Assembly: GCF_001297125.1 (NCBI RefSeq) | Contig: NZ_LHPC01000018.1 | Coordinates: forward strand, 1 to 64,000 | Length of the DNA: 64,000 bases | Reading direction: 5' to 3' | Origin: Pseudomonas sp. RIT-PI-q | GTDB taxonomy: Bacteria > Pseudomonadota > Gammaproteobacteria > Pseudomonadales > Pseudomonadaceae | Shown: positions 18,265 through 26,262 of the stretch, piece after piece | Position numbering within the stretch: the first letter of the stretch is position 1 | Layout of the letters: every line of letters begins with the position of its first letter | The notes under the pieces: generated by a model | Told to the model about the DNA's origin: nothing | What the model saw: the letters and a program-made list of their open reading frames with translations, nothing else | Databases searched by the model: none | Position numbers and translations under genes: made by a program

Positions 18265-18278
18265 AGCGCTACCTTTGT
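18265..18278 (-). promoter_or_regulatory. GntR operator (gntK side)
   Basis: Minus strand ACAAAGGTAGCGCT matches in full the AC-N-AAG-N-TAGCGCT operator I recall for P. aeruginosa GntR. It sits just upstream of gntK. Confidence 0.8.
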
Positions 18279-18415
18279 CATCAATGACACTAGATCAAAA
18301 GTAGAAGTTGCCGACGCCTTCTTGTCATTTTTGTGGGTTGCAGCATGTTCGTTCCCAACGCCAAAAAGCGAGGATCAGGCAGACCCCGCTCACGCATTTG
18401 CAGCTGCATCGAGAC

Positions 18416-18429
18416 AGCGCTACCTTAGT
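18416..18429 (-). promoter_or_regulatory. GntR operator (gntR side)
   Basis: Minus strand ACTAAGGTAGCGCT is a second full match to the same pattern, 30 bases before the gntR start codon, consistent with autoregulation. Confidence 0.8.
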
Positions 18430-18458
18430 GCCTCGAATTTTGTTTGGCAAGCCGTCCG

Positions 18459-19490
18459 ATGATCTCCCCTAAAAACGATAAAAATACGCGCACCACTGGC
18501 CGCCCCACCCTGAACGAAGTTGCGCGCCTGGCCGGTGTCAGCCCGATCACTGCCTCCCGCGCCCTGCGCGGCGTCAGCACGGTGGCCACCGAACTGGTGG
18601 AAAAAGTCCAGAAAGCGGCGCTTGAACTCAACTACGTGGTCAACCCTGCCGCCCGCGCACTGGCCTCGGCGCAGAGCCATTCGGTGGTGGTATTGGTGCC
18701 GTCGCTCTCAAACTTGCTGTTCATCGATACGCTGGAAGCCATTCATCAGGTTTTGCGCCCCAAGGGTTTCGAAGTGCTGATCGGCAACTTCCATTACTCG
18801 CGCGATGAAGAAGAAAACCTGCTGCGCAATTACATGGCCTATCAGCCGCGCGGGTTGCTGCTGACCGGTTTCGACCGCACCGAAAGTTCGCGCAGGATGA
18901 TCGAGGCGAGCAACATTCCGTGCGTGTACATGATGGAACTGGACAGTGCCGCAGGCCTCAATTGCGTCGGTTTTTCGCAACTGGCGGCGGGTGAAACGGC
19001 GGCGGAACATTTGCTCTCCCGCGGACGCAAGCGCCTGGCCTACATCGGCGCGCAGCTGGATCAACGCACGTTGCTGCGCGGCGAAGGTTTCCGCCGCGCG
19101 CTACAAAAAGCCGGTTTGTATGACCCAGACCTGGAAGTGCTGACCCCGCGCGCCTCCTCCGTCGGGTTAGGCGGCGAGTTGTTCTTGCAACTTTTGGCCA
19201 GTCATCCGGATGTCGATGCGATCTTCTTCGGTAACGACGACCTGGCTCAGGGGGCGCTGCTGGAAGCCATGCGTTGCGGGATCAAGATCCCCGAACAAGT
19301 GGCGGTTCTCGGTTTCAACGACCTGCCGGCCTCGGCGCACATGGTCCCACGCCTGAGCAGCATCAGCACCCCACGAGAAGCCATTGGCCGTCGTTCGGCG
19401 GAGTTGATGCTGACCTTGCTGGCGGGTAATTCAGTGGCCAAACCGGTGCAGGACATGGGGTTTGAGCTGAAGGTGCGCGAGAGCACCTGA
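18459..19490 (+). CDS. gntR: Gluconate repressor GntR (LacI family)
   Basis: LacI-family repressor of 343 aa. The helix-turn-helix and hinge are at about 15-70 (PTLNEVARLAGVSPITASRALRG, then NYVVNPAARALAS), and the periplasmic-binding-like effector domain fills the rest (FFGNDDLAQGALLEAMRCGI, ending GFELKVREST). ATG at 18459 is used instead of a TTG five codons upstream. It is divergent from gntK-gntP, and two matching operators lie in the shared control region. It would release these genes when gluconate or 6-phosphogluconate is present. Confidence 0.94.
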   Translation: MISPKNDKNTRTTGRPTLNEVARLAGVSPITASRALRGVSTVATELVEKVQKAALELNYVVNPAARALASAQSHSVVVLVPSLSNLLFIDTLEAIHQVLRPKGFEVLIGNFHYSRDEEENLLRNYMAYQPRGLLLTGFDRTESSRRMIEASNIPCVYMMELDSAAGLNCVGFSQLAAGETAAEHLLSRGRKRLAYIGAQLDQRTLLRGEGFRRALQKAGLYDPDLEVLTPRASSVGLGGELFLQLLASHPDVDAIFFGNDDLAQGALLEAMRCGIKIPEQVAVLGFNDLPASAHMVPRLSSISTPREAIGRRSAELMLTLLAGNSVAKPVQDMGFELKVREST

Positions 19491-19522
19491 TGTGACAATG
19501 GACTCGCGGAACACGCTCTTTT

Positions 19523-19655
19523 TGTAGCAGCTGGCGAAGCCTGCGTTCGGCTGCGCAGCAGTCGTCAAACCTGAATGTGCGGTCTTCCTGACAAACCGTG
19601 CGGTCTGATTTTACGACTGCTGCGCAGCCGAACGCAGGCTTCGCCAGCTGCTACA
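19523..19655. repeat. REP pair, family A
   Basis: Inverted TGTAGCAGCTGGCGAAGCC pair; each arm is about 45 bases including TGCGCAGCAGTCGT, so the hairpin would be very stable. It lies downstream of gntR. Confidence 0.88.
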
Positions 19656-19737
19656 GATCGCGTTACGCCCTTGCTCACTCGCCTTGGCAGGCACACTATT
19701 AATTCCCGAAGCCTTGAACCGCTAACGGAGTAGCTCC

Positions 19738-20370
19738 ATGGAACATGCACTGAAGATTCTCGGTAAAGCCTCCTCGATCAACGTCAGAAAGGTCCTGTGG
19801 ACCTGTGAGGAGCTGGACCTTTCCTACGAACGTGAGGACTGGGGCGGCGGTTTTGCATCCACCCACACGCCCGAGTTTCTCAGGCTCAACCCCAACGCAC
19901 TGGTGCCCGTGATCATCGATGAGGCCGGTGTGCTGTGGGAATCCAACACCATCTGCCGCTATCTGGCCGCTAAACACCAGCATACCGATCTGCTTCCCCA
20001 CGAGCCGGCGGCGCGTGCCCGGGTGGAGCAGTGGATGGATTGGCAGGCCACCGAACTCAATGCCTCGTGGAGCTACGCGTTCACGGCGTTGGTGCGCAAG
20101 GATCCGGAGTTCCAGGACGCGCATCACATTGCCGCCGGTGTACGCGGCTGGAATCAGAAGATGGGCATCCTCGAGCATCAGCTCGCGGCCACCAAAGCCT
20201 ATGTCGCCGGGCCCCGGTTCACGCTGGCCGACATTGTCATCGGGCTGTCGATCAACCGCTGGTTGATGACACCGATGGAACGGCCCGATTACCCGGCTAT
20301 CGACGAGTATTTTCAACGGTTGGCACAACGCCCGGGATTCCTCAAATACGGCTGCAACGGCCTGCCTTGA
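19738..20370 (+). CDS. Glutathione S-transferase family protein
   Basis: A 210-aa GST. The thioredoxin-like N-terminal domain (about 1-80) carries KASSINVRKVLWTCEELDLSYE, the cis-proline stretch ALVPVIID and ESNTICRYL. The helical C-terminal domain carries FTLADIVIGLSINRW. The active-site residue is probably Ser13 or Ser14 (theta-like group). Substrate unknown. A GGAG site precedes the ATG. Apparently a single gene. Confidence 0.88.
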   Translation: MEHALKILGKASSINVRKVLWTCEELDLSYEREDWGGGFASTHTPEFLRLNPNALVPVIIDEAGVLWESNTICRYLAAKHQHTDLLPHEPAARARVEQWMDWQATELNASWSYAFTALVRKDPEFQDAHHIAAGVRGWNQKMGILEHQLAATKAYVAGPRFTLADIVIGLSINRWLMTPMERPDYPAIDEYFQRLAQRPGFLKYGCNGLP

Positions 20371-20501
20371 GCGATCGTCGCGCTACGAACCGCCAAAATG
20401 TATGCATTCATTGCAAGAAATGGGTGAATCTCGGGGCAAAGTCACCGAGATTCACAATCATTGATTTCCGATAGCAGGCTAAGCTTCTCCATCAATAAGA
20501 A

Positions 20502-21938
20502 ATGGACCTGCCCATGACTGCTCACTCACCCTCTATTGCTCAACCCGACGGAATCGACCCCGTTCGGGCCGCGCAAATATCCGCACGCATCGACAGGCTT
20601 CCTGCCGTCTCGACAATCTGGCGCTTGGTGGCGCTGCTCTCGATCGGTGGTTTTTTCGAACTGTATGACCTGTTTCAAACGGCCTACATCAGCCCCGGCC
20701 TGATTCGCGATGGCATTTTCGCCACTGGCAGCCAGGGCGTGTTCGGCTTCTCCGATCAGGCCGCTTTCGCTTCGGCGACGTTTCTCGGGTTGTTCCTCGG
20801 CGCGAGTCTGTTGAGTCCGTTGGCCGACCGTTTCGGCCGACGCGCGATCTTCACTTTCGCGTTGATCTGGTACACCGTTGCCACTGTCGCCATGGGTGTT
20901 CAGAGTTCAGCGTTGGGCATTATCTGCATGCGCTTTCTGGTCGGCATCGGGCTGGGTATCGAACTGGTGACCATCGACGCTTACCTCTCGGAACTGGTGC
21001 CCAAGCGCATGCGCAGTTCGGCGTTTGCCTTCGCGTTTTTCGTGCAGTTCCTGTCGGTGCCGGCGGTGGCGTTGATGTCCTGGTGGCTGGTGCCGCAAGC
21101 GCCTTTCGGTGTGTCCGGCTGGCGCTGGGTGGTGTTGGCCAGTGCGGTGTTTGCGTTGTTCATCTGGTGGCTGCGTTCGCGGTTGCCAGAGTCACCGCGC
21201 TGGCTGGCCCAGCATGGGCGGTTCGACGAGGCCAGCCGGATTCTCGACGGCATCGAAGCACGCTGCGTGAAGGACCAGGGCACGCCGCTGGATGAGCCGG
21301 AACTGGCGGCGGTGGATGTTCAGGGCACGGGCCGATTTGCCGACATCTGGCAGCCGCCCTATCGCCGTCGGGCCTTGATGCTGATCGTGTTTCACGTGTT
21401 CCAGGCGATCGGTTTCTTTGGCTTCGGCAACTGGCTGCCGGCGCTGCTCTCCGGCCAGGGCGTGAGCGTGACGCACAGCCTGATGTACGCCTTCATCATC
21501 ACCCTCGCCTACCCGCTTGGGCCGTTGCTGTTCGTGAAGTTCGCCAACCGCTTCGAGAACAAGTGGCAGATCGTCGGCTCGGCACTGGGCGCCATGACCT
21601 TCGGTACGTTGTTCGCCCTGCAAACCAGCGCCTTCGGCCTGATCTTTTGCGGGGTGATGATCACCTTCTGCAACGCCTGGCTGAGCTTCAGCTATCACTC
21701 TTATCAAAGCGAATTGTTCCCGACCAACATACGCGCCCGGGCGGTCGGTTTCTGTTATTCGTTCAGTCGCCTGTCGACGGTGTTCAGCAGTTTGCTGATC
21801 GGGATTTTTCTCGAACACTTCGGTACGCCCGGGGTGTTGGCGTTCATCGTCAGCAGCATGCTGATCGTGATGCTGACCATCGGCTGGTTCGGTCCGCGAA
21901 CCCGCAACCTGGCGCTGGAAAACATCGCGCATCGATGA
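20502..21938 (+). CDS. MFS transporter, metabolite:H+ symporter type
   Basis: Twelve-helix major facilitator of about 478 aa (474 if the in-frame ATG at 20514 is used; neither has a strong ribosome site). The family loop LADRFGRRAIF follows helix 2, and RMRSSAFAFAFF lies in the conserved central part. PESPRWLAQHGRFDEASRIL comes after helix 6, as in sugar-porter and aromatic/carboxylate symporters. The substrate is not clear. Single gene, with nothing in the neighbours to indicate it. Confidence 0.88.
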   Translation: MDLPMTAHSPSIAQPDGIDPVRAAQISARIDRLPAVSTIWRLVALLSIGGFFELYDLFQTAYISPGLIRDGIFATGSQGVFGFSDQAAFASATFLGLFLGASLLSPLADRFGRRAIFTFALIWYTVATVAMGVQSSALGIICMRFLVGIGLGIELVTIDAYLSELVPKRMRSSAFAFAFFVQFLSVPAVALMSWWLVPQAPFGVSGWRWVVLASAVFALFIWWLRSRLPESPRWLAQHGRFDEASRILDGIEARCVKDQGTPLDEPELAAVDVQGTGRFADIWQPPYRRRALMLIVFHVFQAIGFFGFGNWLPALLSGQGVSVTHSLMYAFIITLAYPLGPLLFVKFANRFENKWQIVGSALGAMTFGTLFALQTSAFGLIFCGVMITFCNAWLSFSYHSYQSELFPTNIRARAVGFCYSFSRLSTVFSSLLIGIFLEHFGTPGVLAFIVSSMLIVMLTIGWFGPRTRNLALENIAHR

Positions 21939-22002
21939 CGACTTTGCGGTCGAGCACTGCCGCCAAACGGCAAGGGTTGACCGCCGCCCCCCGCAGACCT
22001 CA

Positions 22003-22038
22003 CGTCGCGCCCCCTGAAAACAGGGGGTTCTGGCGACG
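22003..22038. other. GC-rich interrupted hairpin upstream of an unknown gene
   Basis: CGTCGC, then GCCCCCTG-AAAA-CAGGGGG, then GCGACG form a two-part stem with a GAAAA-type loop and a small bulge. It lies 65 bases after the MFS stop and 55 bases before the next start codon. There is no U run, so it could be a terminator remnant, a stability hairpin or a 5' leader structure. Confidence 0.5.
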
Positions 22039-22092
22039 GCACGCTATTTGCTCAAGCCGCTGTACCGCAAATACCTACAAGGTCTATTCATC

Positions 22093-22656
22093 ATGTTGGT
22101 CAGTGCTCATAAACAAACGTTAGTGACGCCTCTCCCGAAAAAACCCGGCAAAGATCCAACCGCCGAAGCCGCTGCCGGTCTGCAGAGCGTGCTGACGCAA
22201 GCCCTGCAAAACAACGTTCAGGCTCAAACCGCGCAGGCCGGCGCGCAGGTGCACGAATCGGCCACGCAAATCGCCACGCAGCAAGTCAGTAAGGCGAGCA
22301 AAATCAGCGACAACGTTGATGAGGCATTCGCCAAAACCCGCGTGAACCTGCAAGCGGTCAACGGGGCACTGCCTGACGCCGTGAAGGACAAGGTCGGTAG
22401 TGGCTCGGCCACAGACGAATTCAAGGACTACATGAGCAAAACGCCGGAACAGCGTATGCGCGACAGCATCCTGCAAGAGATGGGGCTGACGGAAGATGAA
22501 GTGAAACAGATGCCGCCGGAAAAACAACAAGCGATCGCCAAAGAAATCACCGACCGCATGCAAGACAAAGTAAAACTGGCGCAGGCCGAGAAAGAAAATA
22601 GCAGCAGCGAAAAAGGCAGCAGCCAGGTCGTCGACAAGTTCCTGGCCTCGCTTTAA
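22093..22656 (+). CDS. Uncharacterised helical protein
   Basis: I do not recognise this 187-aa protein. It has no signal peptide or membrane segment. Residues 20-90 are rich in Gln, Ala and Thr and probably form long helices (ALQNNVQAQTAQAGAQVHES). Residues 115-165 carry a compact motif, FKDYMSKTPEQRMRDSILQE then MGLTEDEVKQMPPEKQQAI. Similar short helical modules occur in many uncharacterised proteobacterial proteins. The tail is Ser/Lys-rich. ATG at 22093 is preferred to an earlier in-frame start at 22048. A GC-rich hairpin lies in its leader. Possibly secreted or structural; no function is assigned. Confidence 0.75.
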   Translation: MLVSAHKQTLVTPLPKKPGKDPTAEAAAGLQSVLTQALQNNVQAQTAQAGAQVHESATQIATQQVSKASKISDNVDEAFAKTRVNLQAVNGALPDAVKDKVGSGSATDEFKDYMSKTPEQRMRDSILQEMGLTEDEVKQMPPEKQQAIAKEITDRMQDKVKLAQAEKENSSSEKGSSQVVDKFLASL

Positions 22657-22673
22657 CAGAAGTCCACGCACAC

Positions 22674-22758
22674 TGCAGGAACTGCCGAAGGCTGCGATCT
22701 TTTGATCTTCGACGTCGGTTTAAAGATCAAAAGATCGCAGCCTTCGGCAGCTCCTGCA
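22674..22758. repeat. REP pair, family D
   Basis: Inverted pair of GCTGCGATCTTTTGATC elements with TGCAGGA in place of the more common TGTAGGA, between convergent genes. Confidence 0.85.
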
Positions 22759-22779
22759 CGGGTTGTGGTGTGGGTCATT

Positions 22780-23667
22780 TCAGCGGCACATCGCAATCGG
22801 TTTGGCGAGCATCTCCAGCAACACCTGCACAGCGGCCGAAGGTGTTTTGTTCGACGCCGCCACCAAGGCAAATTCTCGATCGATGCGCGGACTCACCGGC
22901 AGGACGCACAGGCCCTGCCGCTGGGTTGGCAGTGTCATCGCCGGCACCACGGTCACGCCGATGTTTTCCCGTACCAGCGTAAATGCACTGCTCCATTCAC
23001 GGACCTCGACCCGAACGTCATGCAGTTGCAATCCGGCATCGATGGCCAGGCTACCGGCGTTGGTCGAACAGCCTCCCGTGGCCAGCACAAAAGGTTGCTC
23101 GACCAGCTCTGCAAGGGAAACGCCTTCTTCATTGGAACGGCGCGCCAAAGGATGGCCGCCCGGCAGCACCGCCATCCAGGCATCACGCCCCAATAGAATG
23201 GCATTGCGCGCAGGTGTCGGGTTCAACACCACGCCGACATCCACCAGCCCGGCACCGAGCAGCGTTTCCACTTCGTCGTCGCTGACTTCCAGCGCGACCA
23301 CCTGAATGCCGGGATAAAGCCGATTGAACTGGCGCAGCAGTGGCGGCAGCAACGTCGCCAGCACCATGGGGAAACTGGCCAGACGGATCGTTGCGCGCTG
23401 AATGCCTTTGCCGGCATCGACGGTGCTGCGAATGTTCTCCAGCGCGCCGAGCATGGTTCGCGCGTGCTCGATGACAGGCAGTCCGATGGCAGTCGGCAAG
23501 GTCTGGCGATTTTCCCGGCTGAATAGCTGGACGCCCAGGGTGTCTTCGATCAACGCCAATGCCTGACTGGCCCCTGATTGAGTCATGCCGACTCGCTCGG
23601 CAGCCCGGGTAATGTTGCCGGTATCCGCCACCGCTACCACCATTCGCCAGTGCATCAGATTCATCAT
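22780..23667 (-). CDS. LysR-family transcriptional regulator
   Basis: A 295-aa LysR protein with an N-terminal helix-turn-helix (MHWRMVVAVADTGNITRAAE, GMTQSGASQALALIE) and an effector domain of the CysB/CynR-like kind. Two adjacent ATG codons occur at the start; the first is used. The divergent gstA-like gene begins 100 bases away and is the likely target. Confidence 0.9.
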   Translation of the reverse strand: MMNLMHWRMVVAVADTGNITRAAERVGMTQSGASQALALIEDTLGVQLFSRENRQTLPTAIGLPVIEHARTMLGALENIRSTVDAGKGIQRATIRLASFPMVLATLLPPLLRQFNRLYPGIQVVALEVSDDEVETLLGAGLVDVGVVLNPTPARNAILLGRDAWMAVLPGGHPLARRSNEEGVSLAELVEQPFVLATGGCSTNAGSLAIDAGLQLHDVRVEVREWSSAFTLVRENIGVTVVPAMTLPTQRQGLCVLPVSPRIDREFALVAASNKTPSAAVQVLLEMLAKPIAMCR

Positions 23668-23766
23668 GGCAGTAGCTTTCCTTATGGCAGTTGTCTGAAA
23701 GATTAATTTTACCGAGGGCGTCGCGCACTATGACACTGGCGCAAATCCCCAACCAGAGCCCTCCCG

Positions 23767-24369
23767 ATGAAGTTGTACTACGCCCCCCAAGCCTGCTCGC
23801 TGGCGCCGCACATTGTGCTGCGCGAACTGGACCTGCCGTTCGAATTGGTCCGTGTCGACAACGCCACCAAGAAAACCTTTGATGGCGACGACTTCCTTGT
23901 CATTAACCCAAAGGGTTACGTTGCGGCGTTGCAATTGGACAACGGTGAGGTGCTGACCGAAGGCCCGGCGATCCTGCAATACCTCGCGGACCAGCGACCG
24001 GAGGCGAATCTGGCAGCCATGCCTGGGACATTCGAGCGGGTGCGCTTGCAAGAGTGGCTGAACTTCGTGTCGACGGAAATTCACGGTGGGTTGGGTTGGT
24101 TGTTCAGTTCGCAATTTGGGCAGGAGGTCAAAGCGCTGATCAAGGAGAAACTGTTCAAGCGCTTTGTGGTGTTGAGCCAAACGCTGGAGCGGCAGGATTA
24201 TTTGATGGGCGACGGGTTCGGCATTGCCGATGCGTATTTGTTTACGGTGCTGCGCTGGACTCCGCTGTTTACCATTGATTTGAATCAGTGGCCGGCGTTG
24301 GTGCGGTTTCAGGCGAGGGTTGATCAGCGGCCGGCAGTGAGAGCAGCGTTGGTGGCGGAGTCGGTGTAA
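23767..24369 (+). CDS. gstA: Beta-class glutathione transferase GstA
   Basis: A 200-aa glutathione transferase. The N-terminus MKLYYAPQACSLAPHIVLRE has Cys10, the hallmark of beta-class enzymes such as E. coli GstA. LQLDNGEVLTEGPAILQYLAD contributes the glutathione-binding Glu-Gly/Ser position, and the helical domain has YLMGDGFGIADAYLFTVLRW. Cytosolic detoxification or peroxide-reducing role. The divergent LysR gene may control it. Confidence 0.9.
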   Translation: MKLYYAPQACSLAPHIVLRELDLPFELVRVDNATKKTFDGDDFLVINPKGYVAALQLDNGEVLTEGPAILQYLADQRPEANLAAMPGTFERVRLQEWLNFVSTEIHGGLGWLFSSQFGQEVKALIKEKLFKRFVVLSQTLERQDYLMGDGFGIADAYLFTVLRWTPLFTIDLNQWPALVRFQARVDQRPAVRAALVAESV

Positions 24370-24382
24370 GTCTTTACATCGC

Positions 24383-24446
24383 TTCGCGGGCAAGCCTCGC
24401 TCCTACGGGTTAACACTATCCTGTAGGAGCGAGGCTTGCCCACGAA
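24383..24446. repeat. REP pair, family B
   Basis: Short-spaced inverted pair of GCGAGGCTTGCCCGCGAA elements between convergent genes. Confidence 0.82.
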
Positions 24447-24470
24447 TGCTATCTATCAATCACCGCTGAA

Positions 24471-25484
24471 CTACAAACTCGCACTCACCTTGGTCGCCAC
24501 CTCCCCCGGCACCCAGCCCTTCCACACCTGCGGCTGATCGCGCAAAAACGCTTCGGCGACTTCACGCGGTTTCTGCCGTTTTTCGCTCATCTGCGCCAGG
24601 GTCTGGTTCAGCAGATCAATCGGCAAGTCGACCTTTTCGAAGAACGCCACCAGGTCCGGATACTGCGCCTTGAACGGTGCAGACACACCAATCGCAAGGC
24701 TCGCCGGCATCGAGCGGGTGCCTTTGGGGTTCGGGTTGTTGGCATCGGCGAGGGTCTTCCAGGCTTCGGCATCGAACGCCGGCTCGTCGAGTTTCACCAG
24801 TTTGAAACGACCCAACAATGGTGTCGGCGACCAGTAGTAGAACAGCACCGGCTTACCACGACGGATTGAAGAAGCCACCTCGGCATCCAGCGCCGCGCCG
24901 GAGCCGGTGCGGAAGTTGACGAAGCTGGTGGTCAGGTCGTAGGCCTTGAGTTTCTGGCTGTTGACGATCTCCGAAGTCCAGCCCGTCGGGCTGTTGAGGA
25001 AGCGTCCGCGACTCGGGTCTTCCGGGTCGCGGAACACGTCTTTGTAGCGCGCCAGATCAGCGACGGATTTCAGCTCCGGGGCCAGGGGTTTGATGCCGCG
25101 TTCCGGGTCGCCCTTGATCACGTATTCCGGCACCCACCAGCCTTCGGTGGCGCCTTTGACCGTGTCACCCAGGCCAAACACTTTGCCTTCCGACGAGGCC
25201 TTGACCCAGGCTGGACTGCGCCCGGCCCACTCTTCGCCGATCACTTGAATGTCGTTCTTGGCCAGCGCCGCTTCGAGGCTGACGGTGCTGCCCGGCAAGG
25301 TATCCGTCGGGTAGCCGTAACCCTTCTCGACTATCAACCGCAAGATCTCGGTGATCAGGCTGCCACTCTCCCAGGTGATATCACCGAAGTGGATGGGCGC
25401 GGTTTTTTCTGCCGCCGGTGCCTGGGTGGCCATCAGGCTCAGGGCCAGCAGCGAACTGCCGAGCAGGGTTTTGATCGATCTCAT
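24471..25484 (-). CDS. Glycine betaine/choline-type ABC substrate-binding protein
   Basis: Periplasmic binding protein of 337 aa with a signal peptide of about 25 residues (MRSIKTLLGSSLLALSLMAT, cleavage near APAAE). The mature part is an OpuAC-like domain: ITWESGSLITEILRLIVEKGYGY, WVPEYVIKGD, PTGWTSEIVNSQKL and a run of aromatic residues. ATG at 25484 overlaps the sigma factor stop codon (ATGA). No permease or ATPase gene is adjacent, so this is an orphan binding protein that must borrow a transporter or act in sensing. Confidence 0.9.
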   Translation of the reverse strand: MRSIKTLLGSSLLALSLMATQAPAAEKTAPIHFGDITWESGSLITEILRLIVEKGYGYPTDTLPGSTVSLEAALAKNDIQVIGEEWAGRSPAWVKASSEGKVFGLGDTVKGATEGWWVPEYVIKGDPERGIKPLAPELKSVADLARYKDVFRDPEDPSRGRFLNSPTGWTSEIVNSQKLKAYDLTTSFVNFRTGSGAALDAEVASSIRRGKPVLFYYWSPTPLLGRFKLVKLDEPAFDAEAWKTLADANNPNPKGTRSMPASLAIGVSAPFKAQYPDLVAFFEKVDLPIDLLNQTLAQMSEKRQKPREVAEAFLRDQPQVWKGWVPGEVATKVSASL

Positions 25485-26023
25485 GCAGACCTCCGGGTCA
25501 AGGGATTCAAGGGTTGATTGGCACTGTGCTGGGCGCACAAGGCCTGGGAGCGGGTCATGTAGACGCTGACCGAGCGCTGGGAAATGCCCAGCTCGGCGGC
25601 AATTTGCGGGTAGGTCAAACCGTCGACACGCGACAACAGGAAGGTCGCACGGACCTTGCCCGGCAGGCGCTCAAGTGTCCGGTCGAGGCCATGCAGCGCC
25701 TGGGTCAGTTGCACCCGTTCTTCAGGCGATGGCGCTTGCGGGTGATCGTCGTGTTGCCACTGAGCGAAGTGTTGGCGCTCCAGATCGCGGCGGCGCCAGA
25801 GTTGATAGATCAACCGTTGGGCGATGGTGGTGAGCAAGGCGCGAGGCTCGCGGATCGGCGTCAGCCCCGGCGATTCGAGCAACTGCACGAAGGTTTCGGC
25901 GGCGATGTCTTCGACGCTGGAACTGGTCCCCAGTTGCCGGCGCAACCGTGCGCAGAGCCAGGGGTAATGGGCGCGGAACAATCCGCCCACATCGTTACGA
26001 TGGGCAAGGTCGGTGCCGGACAT
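25481..26023 (-). CDS. FecI-like ECF sigma factor
   Basis: Sigma-70 factor of 180 aa. Region 2 is at about 10-75 (LFRAHYPWLCARLRRQLG, VEDIAAETFVQLLE, REPRALLTTIAQRLIYQLWRR) and region 4 at about 108-160 (LERLPGKVRATFLLSRVDGL, TYPQIAAELGISQRSVSVYM). This is the iron-starvation FecI type. Such genes are normally followed by a FecR anti-sigma and a TonB receptor gene; here the next gene, overlapping by ATGA, encodes a betaine-type binding protein. Upstream is an AT-rich stretch (26080-26150) that may hold its promoter. Confidence 0.92.
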   Translation of the reverse strand: MSGTDLAHRNDVGGLFRAHYPWLCARLRRQLGTSSSVEDIAAETFVQLLESPGLTPIREPRALLTTIAQRLIYQLWRRRDLERQHFAQWQHDDHPQAPSPEERVQLTQALHGLDRTLERLPGKVRATFLLSRVDGLTYPQIAAELGISQRSVSVYMTRSQALCAQHSANQPLNPLTRRSA

Positions 26024-26168
26024 AGAGGCTCCAAGGGTTAGGGGTCGCTGAATGTCCGGTGATCCGGTGACGCGATCCTAGCAAGGAGCCTTATTCATTA
26101 ATAATACTTAAAATGCATTTTTATATTCGATTATGGAATTTAGATAAAGGGATGTCTGATCCATCGCT

Positions 26169-26233
26169 TTCGCGGGCAAGCCTCGCTCCTACAAGTCTGC
26201 GGATATCCTGTGGGAGCGTGGCTTGCCCGCGAA
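26169..26233. repeat. REP pair, family B
   Basis: Inverted pair with arms TTCGCGGGCAAGCCTCGCTC and GAGCGTGGCTTGCCCGCGAA. It lies between the PhnD-like gene's end and the AT-rich leader of the sigma factor. Confidence 0.82.
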
Positions 26234-26262
26234 AATGGGTCTGTCAGCACACATCTAAATCC

